From Pseudomonas paracarnis (GTDB lineage Bacteria; Pseudomonadota; Gammaproteobacteria; Pseudomonadales; Pseudomonadaceae): a stretch of 64,000 nt of DNA. Location: NCBI RefSeq assembly GCF_904063055.1, contig NZ_CAJFCN010000001.1:310001-374000 (forward strand), in the 5' to 3' direction. This document shows positions 30,629 to 42,348 of the stretch, piece by piece; the first letter of the stretch is position 1; every line of letters begins with the position of its first letter. Position numbers and translations under genes: made by a program. The notes beneath the pieces are model-generated. The model ran no database searches, was not told where the DNA came from, and saw nothing but the letters and a program-made list of their open reading frames with translations.

Positions 30629-32526
30629 GTCGACTCAGCTCGTTGAGCGCCCACCAATGGCAGGTTAAGGACAAAGGCGGTACCACCATTGGCCGGATGT
30701 TCCACGGCAAGGCTACCGCCGGTAGCGGCCGCGAGGCTTGCGGAAAGGGTCAGGCCCAGGCCCAGGCCTTGTTCGCCGGGCTTGGTGGTAAAAAAGGGTT
30801 CGAACAAATGCTTGCGCGCCTCGGGGTCGATGCCGTGGCCATTATCACGCACCAACAGGCGGTATTTGCCATCGCCGCTCTGGCCTTCCAGCCACAGTTG
30901 CGGCACCGCTTGGGCTTGCATGGCATCGAGCGCGTTACCGATCAGGTTGACCAGGATCTGCTCCAGGCGGGTCTGGTCGATCTGCAATTGGGCGTTGGCA
31001 AAGTCACGGTGCACGGTCAACGGCAGGCTGTCCAGGCGCGCGCCGAGCACCTGGAACGCGGCGTCCACGGCCTTGCCGAGGCTGGCTTCGCCCTGGTCGT
31101 CGCCGCGCCGAGCAAAGGAGCGCAGGCTGGCGGTGATGCGGCCCATGCGGTCGATCAGTTCGTTGATGGTCTTGAGGTTGGTGCTGGCGGTGTCCAGGGC
31201 GCCGCGCTCAAGGAAGCGTACGGTGTTGCCCGACAGCGTGCGCAAGGCCGCCAGCGGCTGGTTCAGTTCGTGGGCGATGCTGGTGGACATCTGGCCGATG
31301 GCCGCGAGTTTGCCGGCCTGTACCAGTTCGTCTTGGGCGCGGCGCAAGGTTTCTTCGGCCTGGCGTCGTTCGCGAATCTGGCCCTTGAGCCGTTCGTTGC
31401 TGGCGCGCAGGTCGGCGGTGCGTTCGGCAATCCGACGCTCAAGCTGGCTGTTGGCTTCCTGCAAGGCTTCCCGTGCGGCGAGGCGGGTGGCGATGACCTT
31501 GCGTCGCTCGTTCCAGGCAATCAGCAGGAAGGCGACCAGGCCGAAGGCGACGGCCACCAGGATGCCCTGGTTGATCGCGGCGCGGCGCAGGTCGTTGAGC
31601 GGGGTGAGCAGGGTGAAGTTCCACGGCGTGTCGTTCAGCGGGCGGGTCTGCGCCAGGTAGCTGACCGCGTGCTGGTCGTTGACCACTTCGGTGTTGGCCG
31701 GGAAGGTCAGTTTCTCGGTGCCTTCGTTCAGGCGCTCACGGGCCAGGGGTTGCAGTTCATTGAGCGTCGCCCAGTAATATTGCAGGCTGTGGGCCAGGCG
31801 GTCCTTGGTGTCATCGCTCAGCGGGCGTACGGCCTTGAGGCGACGCGCCGGGTCGCTGGAAAGAATAATGATGCCGTTCTCATCGCTCACGAAAGCTTCG
31901 AGGCGCGCACGTTGCCAGCGCTCTTCTAGCGCTTCGAGGCGTACCTTGACCACAGCGACGCCGATGATCTTGCCGTGCTCTTCCAGGCCATGGGCCAGGT
32001 AATAGCCGGGTTCGCCGTTGGTGCTGCCGATGCCGTAGAAACGACCGGGCTGGCCGCGTACGGCGTTCTGGAAATAGGCGCGAAAGGACAGGTCCTCACC
32101 TTGGTAACTGTCGGCATCGCGCCAGTTACTGGTGGCCAGCACGCGGCCGGTGGTGTCCATCACGTAGATGGCGCGGCTGCGACTGCGGCGGTTCAGGCCT
32201 TCGAGGTAGTCGTTGACCGTCTTGCGGGTTTCCTGGTTCGGGTCGGCGAGCAGTTGGGAAACACTGGACTCCAGTTCCAGCAGGCTGGGCAGGTAGGTGT
32301 ACTTGCTCAGTTCGCTTTCGACGGTGCGGGCGTGCAGCTCCAACTGGCGTTCGCCGTTGTCGCTGAGGGTGCGGATGCCGTAGTAGTCACTGACCCAGAA
32401 GCCGATATAACCCAGGCCGACCATCAGGGCGATGATCAACGGCGGCAAGAACAGTTGGCGTATCAGACGAGGCTTCACGGCAAGTGATGGCGGCGCGGCG
32501 CGATATTGATTGGGGTCGCATTTCAT
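30625..32526 (-). CDS. aauS: AauS, sensor histidine kinase for acidic amino acids
   Basis: 633 residues from the ATG at 32526; a GTG directly before it is also in frame. Transmembrane helix about 27-48, periplasmic double-Cache type sensor to about 310 (RAIYVMDTTGRVLATSNW and FYGIGSTNGEPGYYLAHG are DctB-like), second helix about 322-342, coiled coil, HisKA His in SIAHELNQPLAAL, HATPase with NLIGNALDAM, DNGHGIDP and GLGLGLTLS. Same architecture as DctB. Location between aatP and aauR makes AauS the best name. It would phosphorylate AauR on sensing periplasmic glutamate or aspartate. Confidence 0.91.
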
Positions 32527-32574
32527 CACAGATGCCTTGGGTCAGCTACTTCTCGCCAGTGTAAGAGCGGGCTT

Positions 32575-32664
32575 GTGTGGGAGTCGGGCTTGCCCGCGAT
32601 GCAGGCGCCTCGGTGTAACAGTTGCACCGAGGCGATGCCATCGCAGGCAAGCCAGCTCCCACAC
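32575..32664. repeat. REP pair between aatP and aauS
   Basis: TGTGGGAGTCGGGCTTGCCCGC and inverted GCAGGCAAGCCAGCTCCCACA enclose a second hairpin (GCCTCGGTG..CACCGAGGC). It lies inside the aat-aau gene series and could dampen read-through from the transporter genes into aauSR or protect the upstream mRNA. Confidence 0.85.
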
Positions 32665-32698
32665 AAGCCCGGCTCCTACAGGACGAACGGTGTTGCTT

Positions 32699-33433
32699 TT
32701 AGTGCTGCAGGATTTTCTCGAGGAAGTGCTGCGCACGCTCGGAGCGTGCGCTGATGTCGCCGAAGAACTCTTCCTTCGGGCAGTCTTCGATGATCTTGCC
32801 GGCGTCCATGAAGATCACGCGGTCGGCCACTTTGCGCGCAAAGCCCATTTCGTGGGTCACACACATCATGGTCATGCCTTCGTGGGCCAGTTGCACCATT
32901 ACGTCGAGCACTTCGTTGACCATTTCCGGGTCCAGCGCCGAGGTCGGTTCGTCGAACAGCATGACGATCGGGTCCATGGCCAGGGCGCGGGCAATCGCCA
33001 CACGTTGTTGCTGGCCGCCGGAGAGCTGGCCAGGATGCTTGTGGGCGTGAGCCGACAAGCCCACGCGGTCGAGCAGTTGCAGGCCCTTCTTGGTGGCTTC
33101 TTCCTTGCTGCGGCCCAATACCTTGATCTGCGCGATGGTCAGGTTTTCGGTGATGGTCAGGTGCGGGAACAGCTCGAAGTGCTGAAACACCATGCCCACG
33201 CGCGAACGCAGTTTTGGCAGGTTGGTCTTCGGGTCGGCGATGGAGGTGCCGTCGACGACAATGTCGCCTTTCTGGAACGGTTCCAGCGCGTTCACGCATT
33301 TGATCAGGGTGGATTTGCCCGAGCCGGACGGCCCGCACACCACGATCACTTCGCCTTTTTTAACCTCAGTGCTGCAATCGGTCAGCACCTGGAAGTCGCC
33401 ATACCACTTGTTGATGTTCTTGATAGAGATCAT
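32699..33433 (-). CDS. aatP: AatP, glutamate/aspartate ABC transporter ATPase
   Basis: 244 residues. Walker [11 protein letters not shown] loop [10 protein letters not shown], signature [15 protein letters not shown], Walker [16 protein letters not shown] loop VTHEMGF: an intact polar amino acid (GlnQ/GltL) type ATPase. It energises AatQ/AatM at the inner membrane. Its ATG overlaps aatM by 4 bases. Confidence 0.95.
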   Translation of the reverse strand: MISIKNINKWYGDFQVLTDCSTEVKKGEVIVVCGPSGSGKSTLIKCVNALEPFQKGDIVVDGTSIADPKTNLPKLRSRVGMVFQHFELFPHLTITENLTIAQIKVLGRSKEEATKKGLQLLDRVGLSAHAHKHPGQLSGGQQQRVAIARALAMDPIVMLFDEPTSALDPEMVNEVLDVMVQLAHEGMTMMCVTHEMGFARKVADRVIFMDAGKIIEDCPKEEFFGDISARSERAQHFLEKILQH

Positions 33434-34101
33434 ACGGCAAACCTTTTTTGCAGACGCTTGACCAGCAGCGAGGCGGAAAAGCTGATGATGAAGTAGACGA
33501 CACCGGCAAAAATCAGGAACTCGTTGGAGCGGCCGATGATGTCGCCGTTGGAGCGGGCGGAGTTGAGGAAGTCCACCAGGCCCACGGTGTAGACCAGGGA
33601 GGTGTCCTGGAACAGGATGATCGACTGTTGCAGCAGCAACGGCGTCATCTTGCGGAACGCCTGGGGCAGGATGATCAGGCGCATGGTCTGGCCGTAGGTC
33701 ATGCCCATGGCTTGTGCTGCCGCCATCTGGCCCTTGGGAATCGACTGCACGCCGGCTCGTACGATTTCGCAGAAGTACGCAGCCTCGAACATCATGAACG
33801 CCACGACGCAGGAGGTGAACGCGCCGATCGGGGTGTCTTCGCCGGTGATCCAGCGCAGCACGAACGGCACCGCCAGGTAGAACCAGGTGATCACCAGCAG
33901 CAGCGGGATCGAGCGGAAGTAGTTCACATAGGCGCCGGCCACGCGGGACAGCAGTTTATTGGACGACAAGCGCATCAGGGCCAGAATGGTCCCGATGATG
34001 ATGCCGCCGACCACACCCATGACCATCAGCTTCAAGGTCATGACCATGCCGTTCCACAGGCCCGGGATGGCGGGGATGATGCCGCTGAAATCGAAGTCCA
34101 T
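33430..34101 (-). CDS. aatM: AatM, glutamate/aspartate ABC transporter permease
   Basis: 223 residues with about five transmembrane helices and the HisM-family EAA loop ([20 protein letters not shown]) that docks on the ATPase. GltK-like. It overlaps aatQ by one base and aatP by four, so the three are tightly coupled. Confidence 0.94.
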   Translation of the reverse strand: MDFDFSGIIPAIPGLWNGMVMTLKLMVMGVVGGIIIGTILALMRLSSNKLLSRVAGAYVNYFRSIPLLLVITWFYLAVPFVLRWITGEDTPIGAFTSCVVAFMMFEAAYFCEIVRAGVQSIPKGQMAAAQAMGMTYGQTMRLIILPQAFRKMTPLLLQQSIILFQDTSLVYTVGLVDFLNSARSNGDIIGRSNEFLIFAGVVYFIISFSASLLVKRLQKRFAV

Positions 34102-34847
34102 TATTTGCCCCCCACGGAGATCAGGCCGGGCACTGCGACTTTCTTCTCGACCACGCGCATCAGCAGCATCAGGCTCATGTTCAGGGTGAAGTAGATCAGC
34201 GTGGCCAGGGTGAAGGCCTCAAACAGGTTGGCCGAGAACTCGGCGGTCTGTTTGGTTTGCGCCAGCAGTTCCATCAAGCCGATCAAGGACGCCACGGAGG
34301 AGTTCTTGAACACGTTGAGGAATTCCGAGGTAAGCGGCGGAATGATGATGCGGTAAGCCTGGGGCAGCAGCACGTTCCAGTAGATCTGCGGCAGCTTGAA
34401 GCCCATGGCGCGCGCCGCGGATTCCTGGCCCCGTGGCAGCGCCTGGATACCGGTACGCACTTGCTCGCACACACGGGCGGCAGTGAACAGGCCCAGGCAC
34501 ACTACGACACTCAGGTAGGCCGAAGTGGTCGGGTTCAGGTCTTGTTTGTACCAGTCCTGCAGGTTCTGCGGCAGCATGTCCGGTACCAGGAAGTACCAGA
34601 TGAACAGCTGAACCAGCAGCGGCACGTTACGAAACAGTTCCACGTAGCAGGTCGCGATGCCCGATACGAGGCGGTTTGGCACCGTGCGCATGACCCCCAG
34701 AATGGAGCCCAGCAGCAAGGCGATAATCCATGCCACGACAGCAATGGCGATGGTCCAGCCCAGCCCGGAGAGGTACCAGTCGAGATAAGTCTCGCTGCCC
34801 ACGCCGGTGGACTTGAAGAACACGCCCCAGTCCCAGTTGTAATTCAT
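34101..34847 (-). CDS. aatQ: AatQ, glutamate/aspartate ABC transporter permease
   Basis: 248 residues from the ATG at 34847 (MNYNWDWGVFFKSTGVG), which has GAGGGGAGA upstream; the frame stays open further upstream but without conservation. Five to six membrane helices and the EAA loop EQVRTGIQALPRGQESAARA. GltJ-like partner of AatM. A strong hairpin separates it from aatJ, so it is probably expressed less than the binding protein. Confidence 0.94.
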   Translation of the reverse strand: MNYNWDWGVFFKSTGVGSETYLDWYLSGLGWTIAIAVVAWIIALLLGSILGVMRTVPNRLVSGIATCYVELFRNVPLLVQLFIWYFLVPDMLPQNLQDWYKQDLNPTTSAYLSVVVCLGLFTAARVCEQVRTGIQALPRGQESAARAMGFKLPQIYWNVLLPQAYRIIIPPLTSEFLNVFKNSSVASLIGLMELLAQTKQTAEFSANLFEAFTLATLIYFTLNMSLMLLMRVVEKKVAVPGLISVGGK

Positions 34848-34996
34848 TAGGGTCTCCCCTCGAGATCGATCGATGTACAAGCACCCGCTTGGGGAAGATC
34901 CGTTCCCGCCTGACGTTGAACGCCAGGCACACACGATCGGCTCGAAAACCGCCAGGTCGAGTGTTCCAAGTTAAAACCAGCAGGTAATTACAGACG

Positions 34997-35022
34997 CCTG
35001 AGGGAGGGTTGGCTCCCTCAGG
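34997..35022 (-). terminator. Stem-loop between aatJ and aatQ (attenuator or mRNA stabiliser)
   Basis: CCTGAGGGAG and CTCCCTCAGG form a perfect 10-bp stem with a 6-base loop. No T run follows on the transcribed strand, so it is more likely a stabilising 3' structure or partial attenuator than a full terminator. This is the usual design by which binding-protein mRNA outlasts permease mRNA in ABC operons. Confidence 0.65.
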
Positions 35023-35041
35023 ACATAAGCTTAGTCAGGTA

Positions 35042-35968
35042 TCAGATTTTTACTTCTGGCGCTGGTTTGTCGCTAGGGTTAGCGATCAGCTCCTTGACCT
35101 TGTCGCTCATCGGGAAGTTCAGGTTCAGGCCTTTCGGTGGGATCGGGCTTTCGAACCATTTGGCGTAGATCTTGTTGATCTCGCCGGACTTGTACAGGGC
35201 GACAATGGCGTCATCCACGGCTTTCTTGAAGTCCGGGTCGCCTTTGCGAACCATGCATGCATAGGCTTCGAATGACTGCGGAGTGCCGGTGATAACCCAG
35301 TCATCGGGCTTCTTGGCCTTGGCTTCTTCACCGGCCAGCAGGGCGTCGTCCATCATGAATGCAACGGCACGGCCGCTTTCGAGCATCTGGAAGGATTCGC
35401 CGTGGTCTTTGGCGGAGATAACGTTCATGCCCATCTGCTTGTCGGCGTTCATCGCCTTGATGATGCGCTCGGACGTGGTGCCGGCGGTGGTCACGACGTT
35501 TTTGCCTTTCAGGTCGGCAAAGTCAGCGTAGGACGGCTTGCCTTCCTTGTCTTTCTTGACCAGCAGGCGGGTGCCGATTTCGAAGATGTTGACGGTGAAG
35601 TCAACTTGCTGGGCGCGTTCGGCGTTATTGGTGGTGGAGCCGCACTCCAGATCCGCGGTGCCGTTCTGGATCAACGGGATACGGGTTTGCGAGGTCACCA
35701 GGTTGTACTTGGCTTTGAGGTCGGGTTTGTTCAGGTCTTTTTTCAGTTGCTCGACAACGGCCAACTGGATGTCGTGGGAGTAGCCCACGGGTTTGCCCGA
35801 ACCATCCGCGATGTAGGAAAACGGAATGGAGCTGTCGCGGTGAGCGAGAGTGATGGTGCCGGAGTCGTTGATTTTCTTCAGTGTGCCGGTGAGTTCGGCG
35901 GCAAAAACTGGAGTGCTGATCAGAGCAGCAGCGATAGCTGCGCCCAGGATATGGGGAACGATGCGCAT
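35042..35968 (-). CDS. aatJ: AatJ, periplasmic glutamate/aspartate-binding protein
   Basis: 308 residues from the ATG at 35968, with GAGGAAG upstream; the signal peptide is MRIVPHILGAAIAAALIS, cut near VFA. The mature part is a family-3 solute-binding protein: DSSIPFSYI, VGYSHDIQLAVVE, ECGSTTNN and AYACMVRKGDP match GltI/AatJ. It delivers glutamate and aspartate (and probably their amides) to AatQMP. Expression is likely under sigma-54 and AauR, whose sites lie 100-250 bases upstream. Confidence 0.95.
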   Translation of the reverse strand: MRIVPHILGAAIAAALISTPVFAAELTGTLKKINDSGTITLAHRDSSIPFSYIADGSGKPVGYSHDIQLAVVEQLKKDLNKPDLKAKYNLVTSQTRIPLIQNGTADLECGSTTNNAERAQQVDFTVNIFEIGTRLLVKKDKEGKPSYADFADLKGKNVVTTAGTTSERIIKAMNADKQMGMNVISAKDHGESFQMLESGRAVAFMMDDALLAGEEAKAKKPDDWVITGTPQSFEAYACMVRKGDPDFKKAVDDAIVALYKSGEINKIYAKWFESPIPPKGLNLNFPMSDKVKELIANPSDKPAPEVKI

Positions 35969-36080
35969 CAATACTTCCTCGACATTTGTTTTTTTTATGA
36001 AGCCAGCTGAACGGCTCTCTTGTACAGCAACTGCCCGTGACGGCTCCTAAGGCGCCTCAGGCAATCGTTGAAGAGTGTAG

Positions 36081-36096
36081 AGCATGAGTCGTGCCA
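36081..36096 (-). promoter_or_regulatory. Sigma-54 promoter of the aat operon
   Basis: On the minus strand TGGCACGACTCATGCT fits the consensus TGGCACG-N4-TTGCW with one mismatch and correct GG-N10-GC spacing. The start would be near 36069, leaving a leader of about 100 bases to aatJ. Confidence 0.75.
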
Positions 36097-36172
36097 TACC
36101 GAAAATAAAAGGATAACTGCATGATTTATATGGAAATTAACTTTTTGTTTCGATGATATTTTCGGTCTTTGA

Positions 36173-36217
36173 TCCGGCAAACCGAATAGAGTTGAGGGGC
36201 ACGTTCGGAAAACCGAA
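36173..36217 (-). promoter_or_regulatory. Two AauR-type operators
   Basis: TTCGG-AAAA-CCGAA (36204-36217) is a perfect palindrome and TCCGG-CAAA-CCGAA (36173-36186) has one mismatch. They start 31 bases apart, about three helical turns, and lie 80-120 bases upstream of the sigma-54 promoter. TTCGG-N4-CCGAA is the site I recall for AauR in P. putida; a further TTCGG half site lies at 36161. Confidence 0.7.
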
Positions 36218-36223
36218 TAGTCT

Positions 36224-36321
36224 GTAGGAGCGAGCTTGCTCGCGAAAAACGCAAAAACGCCGCGTTTATGCTGAATAAACGCGGCGCTCTCTAGTTTTTC
36301 GCGAGCAAGCTCGCTCCTACA
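36224..36321. repeat. REP pair surrounding the glpD terminator
   Basis: TGTAGGAGCGAGCTTGCTCGCG and inverted CGCGAGCAAGCTCGCTCCTACAG: a variant REP with GTAGGAGCGAG in place of GTGGGAGC. The space between its arms is filled by an intrinsic terminator (36251-36287). Confidence 0.85.
36251..36287 (-). terminator. Rho-independent terminator of glpD
   Basis: On the minus strand GCCGCGTTTAT-TCAGC-ATAAACGCGGC makes an 11-bp stem followed by GTTTTTGCGTTTTT. It lies just after the glpD stop. Confidence 0.85.
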
Positions 36322-36330
36322 GTCAGGCGG

Positions 36331-37869
36331 TCAGGCCGCTTCGATCTTGCTGCGGTTCTGCTCGACCTTGGACAAATAGCGTTGCAGGTTTTCCTGCTCC
36401 TGCTCGGTGGTGAACAGGCCAAGCTTGGTACGGCGCCACAGCACGTCCTGCGGTTGCGTCACCCACTCTTCGGCGCACAGATAGTCGACTTCGCGGCTAT
36501 ACAGGCCGCCACCCAGGTGGTCACCCAGATCGGCGAGCGTTTGCACGCCCTCCAGCAAGCGCCAGGTGCGGCTGCCGTAAGTGGTGGACCAGCGGCGGGC
36601 GATCTCGCTCGGTACCCAGTCGAACTTGGCGCGGATGGCGTCAGCCAGGGCTTCAGGGGTGGTCATGTCTTCACCGCCGGGCAGGCTGGCCGTGGCGGTC
36701 CAGCTAGGGCGCATCTGGGTGAAGTACGGCGCCAGTTGGGCCATGGCCGACTCGGCCAGTTTGCGATAGGTGGTCAGCTTGCCGCCGAATACCGACAGGA
36801 TCGGCGCTTCGCCGGTGCCGCCGGACAAGGCCAGGGTGTAATCGCGCGTGATGGCCGATGGGTTGTCGGACTCGTCGTTGCACAGCGGGCGCACGCCGGA
36901 GTAAGTGTGGACGATATCGTCACGGCTCAGTTGTTTCTTGAAGTGCGCATTGACCACTTTGAGCATGTAGTCGGTTTCGCCTTCGGTGATCGCCACTGCA
37001 GCCGGGTCGCCGGTGTATTCGCGGTCGGTGGTGCCGATGATCGTCAAGTGGTTCAGGTACGGAATGGTGAAGACGATGCGCTGGTCTTCGTTCTGCAGGA
37101 TGTGCGCGTGGGCGCCTTCGTACAGGCGCGGCACGATCAGGTGGCTGCCTTGAATCAGGCGGATGCCGTAGGGCGAATCCAGCTTCAGGTCGTCCTTGAT
37201 GAATTTGGCCACCCAAGGGCCGGCAGCATTCACCAGGGCGCGGGCGCGGATCGAGAACAGGCTGCCGTCGGCACGCTCCATGTTCATTTCCCACAGGCCG
37301 TTACTGCGATGGGCGCTGACGCAACGGGTCTGCGTGTGGATGTGCGCGCCTTTCTCGCGGGCCGCCATGGCGTTGAGCACGACCAGGCGAGCGTCATCGA
37401 CCCAGCAGTCGGAGTATTCGAAGCCTCGGGTAATTTCACTTTTCAGCGGGCTGTCGGCACCGAACTTGAGGCTTTTGGAGCCTGCCAGTTTTTCGCGCTT
37501 GCCCAAGTGGTCATACAGGAACAAGCCAGCGCGAATCATCCACGCCGGGCGCAAGTGCGGGCGGTGCGGCAGCACGAAGCGCATTTGCTTGACGATGTGT
37601 GGGGCTTTGCCTAGCAGCACCTCACGTTCGGCCAGGGCTTCGCGCACCAGGCGGAATTCGTAGTGTTCCAGGTAACGCAGGCCGCCGTGGATCAGCTTAC
37701 TGCTGGCCGAGGAGGTGTGGCTGGCCAAGTCATCCTTTTCGCAAAGGAATACCGACAAACCGCGACCGGCTGCGTCTGCCGCAATCCCGACGCCATTGAT
37801 CCCGCCACCAATTACGGCAACGTCATAGACTTCGGCAAGCGGTGGAGCAGGCAAGGTGGAAGGGTTCAT
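36331..37869 (-). CDS. glpD: Aerobic glycerol-3-phosphate dehydrogenase
   Basis: 512 residues, full length for GlpD. FAD-binding dinucleotide motif VAVIGGGINGVGIAADAAGRG at 17-37, SSKLIHGGLRYLEHYEF and LSVFGGKLTTYRKLAE are family signatures. It is a flavoprotein of the inner membrane face that oxidises glycerol-3-phosphate to dihydroxyacetone phosphate and reduces quinone. GAGG precedes the ATG. A candidate GlpR operator is at 37914-37928. Confidence 0.96.
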   Translation of the reverse strand: MNPSTLPAPPLAEVYDVAVIGGGINGVGIAADAAGRGLSVFLCEKDDLASHTSSASSKLIHGGLRYLEHYEFRLVREALAEREVLLGKAPHIVKQMRFVLPHRPHLRPAWMIRAGLFLYDHLGKREKLAGSKSLKFGADSPLKSEITRGFEYSDCWVDDARLVVLNAMAAREKGAHIHTQTRCVSAHRSNGLWEMNMERADGSLFSIRARALVNAAGPWVAKFIKDDLKLDSPYGIRLIQGSHLIVPRLYEGAHAHILQNEDQRIVFTIPYLNHLTIIGTTDREYTGDPAAVAITEGETDYMLKVVNAHFKKQLSRDDIVHTYSGVRPLCNDESDNPSAITRDYTLALSGGTGEAPILSVFGGKLTTYRKLAESAMAQLAPYFTQMRPSWTATASLPGGEDMTTPEALADAIRAKFDWVPSEIARRWSTTYGSRTWRLLEGVQTLADLGDHLGGGLYSREVDYLCAEEWVTQPQDVLWRRTKLGLFTTEQEQENLQRYLSKVEQNRSKIEAA

Positions 37870-37903
37870 CGGCTGGCCTCGCGATCTTTTCGTCTTGGAA
37901 TTC

Positions 37904-37928
37904 GAACATTAATGTTCATTTGCGAAAA
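37904..37928 (-). promoter_or_regulatory. Candidate GlpR operator of glpD
   Basis: A perfect 14-bp palindrome GAACATTAATGTTC (37904-37917) is fused to GTTCATTTGCGAAAA (37914-37928). Read on the minus strand the latter is TTTTCG-N5-GAA, the same pattern seen at the glpF start. Inferred by comparison of the two glp promoters. Confidence 0.5.
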
Positions 37929-38041
37929 TGGTAGCTGATAATTGCGGGCACAGCCACCCGACTTCGATTGAAAAAACTCATCGAAGGGCGGAGAAAGGAA
38001 GAATTATGAACAAAGGTGAATGTATGGGTGTGAGTGAGGCC

Positions 38042-38117
38042 GTCATCGCGGGCAAGCCCGGCTCCCACATTTAATCGCATTTCAAACTGTGGGAGTCGGG
38101 CTTGCCCGCGATGACGC
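38042..38117. repeat. REP pair (outward arrangement)
   Basis: CATCGCGGGCAAGCCCGGCTCCCACA, a short AT spacer, then TGTGGGAGTCGGGCTTGCCCGC. The order of arms is reversed relative to the other pairs here. It lies between glpR and glpD. Confidence 0.85.
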
Positions 38118-38128
38118 CTGAACAGGCG

Positions 38129-38884
38129 CTAAACGACTTCCAGCCGCACCTTGTGCTCATTCAGCACTTGCACCAAGGCCGGCACCGGCTGCTGGTCAGT
38201 CACCAGGCAGTCCACCAGGCTGATCGGCCCCAGGCGAATCATGGCATTGCGCCCGAATTTGCTGGAGTCTGCCGCCAGAATCACTTGCCGCGCATTGGCG
38301 ATGATGGCCTGGGAAACCCGCACTTCTTGGTAATCGAAGTCCAGCAGGCTGCCGTCCTCGTCGATCCCGCTGATGCCCACCAGGGCAAAGTCGACCTTGA
38401 ACTGGTTGATGAAGTCGACACTGGCCTGGCCCACCACGCCACCGTCACGGCGTACATTGCCGCCGGTGAGCAACACATCAAAGTCGTCCTTGGCGCTGAG
38501 CATGGTGGCAACGTTGAGGTTGTTGGTGATGATTTTCAGGTGGCTGTGATTGAGCAGCGCACGGGCGATGGATTCGGTGGTGGTGCCGATGTTGATGAAC
38601 AGCGAGGCATGATCGGGAATCTGCGCGGCGATGGCTTCACCGATGCGTTGCTTCTCGTCGCGCATCTGGTCGGCACGCATGGCGTACGCGGTGTTCTCGA
38701 CACTGGAGTCATAGGCTGCGCCGCCGTGGTAGCGGCGCAACAGGTTGGCGTCCGCCAGCTGGTTGATATCGCGGCGGATGGTTTGCGGGGTGACAACGAA
38801 TAGCTGCGCCATTTCCTCGATACTGACGTAGCCGCGTTCGCGGACCAGTTCGAGGATTTGTTGTTGGCGGGGAGGCAGATTCAT
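38129..38884 (-). CDS. glpR: GlpR, DeoR-family repressor of glycerol genes
   Basis: 251 residues from the ATG at 38884 (AAAGGACG upstream); the frame is open for 42 more codons that overlap glpK and are not conserved. N-terminal DeoR helix-turn-helix ([20 protein letters not shown]), effector domain with [13 protein letters not shown] phosphate-binding loop. Glycerol-3-phosphate releases it from DNA. It lies between glpK and glpD. Confidence 0.94.
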   Translation of the reverse strand: MNLPPRQQQILELVRERGYVSIEEMAQLFVVTPQTIRRDINQLADANLLRRYHGGAAYDSSVENTAYAMRADQMRDEKQRIGEAIAAQIPDHASLFINIGTTTESIARALLNHSHLKIITNNLNVATMLSAKDDFDVLLTGGNVRRDGGVVGQASVDFINQFKVDFALVGISGIDEDGSLLDFDYQEVRVSQAIIANARQVILAADSSKFGRNAMIRLGPISLVDCLVTDQQPVPALVQVLNEHKVRLEVV

Positions 38885-38978
38885 GGGGCGTCCTTTGGGC
38901 TGCCATACAAAAGTGGCCCATGATGACGCAGGAATCCGCTCCCTGCCAGTTACAACCTGCCGTAAGCCAGCGCTTGGC

Positions 38979-41419
<2,441 letters not shown>

Positions 41420-41549
41420 GGAAAACCTCAATTGTTGTTCTTGTCTTGCGCACGGCCTCAACGGGCAGTTGCGCGATATTCACCACGAGAAGGATCCCCA
41501 TCCTGGATCGCGGCTTACTGCGGAGTACCAGAGGATTATTCCTACGGTA

Positions 41550-41590
41550 TTCGGAAACGAAAAAATATAGACAAGAATGACCGCTGTCAA
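41550..41590 (-). promoter_or_regulatory. glpF promoter with overlapping GlpR-type operator
   Basis: On the minus strand TTGACA (41590-41585), 15 bases, then TATATT (41569-41564), directly followed by TTTTCGTTTCCGAA (41563-41550). The last fits the TTTTCG-N5-GAA pattern shared with the glpD upstream region and covers the expected start site, a good place for a repressor. The 325-base gap between glpF and ybaK holds no other feature I can support. Confidence 0.55.
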
Positions 41591-41744
41591 AGGTCGAAAG
41601 TGAACCATTGGTCATTTCCGAACTATTGGTGTGATGAATGATCATGGCCAAGGCGCGTTGCTTAAGCGGTAATAGGTCTGTGCTAGAGCGTTTTAGGTAG
41701 GCTTGGCCTAGAATTGGCCATCAGTTTGCCCGCCCGGAGCCGCT

Positions 41745-42215
41745 ATGACCCCTGCATTGGACCTGTTGAAAAAAGTTCGCGCCGAACATCGTGTGCATAG
41801 TTATGAACATAATCCCAAGGCAGCCTCGTATGGGCTGGAGGCCGCGGAGAAATTGAGCCTGGACCCGGCCCAGGTGTTCAAGACGCTGCTGGCGAGCAGT
41901 GAGAAGGGTGAATTGTTGGTGGCGGTGGTGCCGGTCGTCGGAAGTCTGGACTTGAAAGCCCTGGCTCACGCTGCGGGTGTGAAGAAAGTCGAAATGGCTG
42001 ACCCGGCAGCGGCGCAGCGCTCCACGGGTTATCTGCTGGGCGGCATCAGTCCGTTGGGGCAGAAAAAGCGGCTGCGCACGTTTATCGATGAAACGGCGCA
42101 ACCCTTTGCAACGATTTTTGTCAGCGCGGGCAGAAGAGGCCTGGAAGTTGAATTGCCAGCGGCGGTGCTGGCAGAACACACCCAGGCCAAATTCGCACCG
42201 ATCGGTCGGGCCTGA
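41745..42215 (+). CDS. ybaK: Cys-tRNA(Pro)/Cys-tRNA(Cys) deacylase
   Basis: 156 residues, the YbaK/EbsC family. VFKTLLAS carries the catalytic Lys region, and GYLLGGISPLGQKKRLRTFID is the family signature. It hydrolyses mischarged Cys-tRNA(Pro). Single gene, followed by a REP pair. Confidence 0.94.
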   Translation: MTPALDLLKKVRAEHRVHSYEHNPKAASYGLEAAEKLSLDPAQVFKTLLASSEKGELLVAVVPVVGSLDLKALAHAAGVKKVEMADPAAAQRSTGYLLGGISPLGQKKRLRTFIDETAQPFATIFVSAGRRGLEVELPAAVLAEHTQAKFAPIGRA

Positions 42216-42245
42216 TAATCATCTTTGAAGTCTATGAGGATCAAA

Positions 42246-42332
42246 TGTGGAAGCTGGCTTGCCTGCGATAGCATCAACGCGGTGTAACAGATAACCCGAG
42301 TTGTCTGTATCGCAGGCAAGCCAGCTCCCACA
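42246..42332. repeat. REP pair (inverted)
   Basis: TGTGGAAGCTGGCTTGCCTG (one mismatch in the head) and inverted GCAGGCAAGCCAGCTCCCACAG between the convergent ybaK and ABC ATPase genes. Confidence 0.82.
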
Positions 42333-42348
42333 GTTTGATCCGGTTTTA

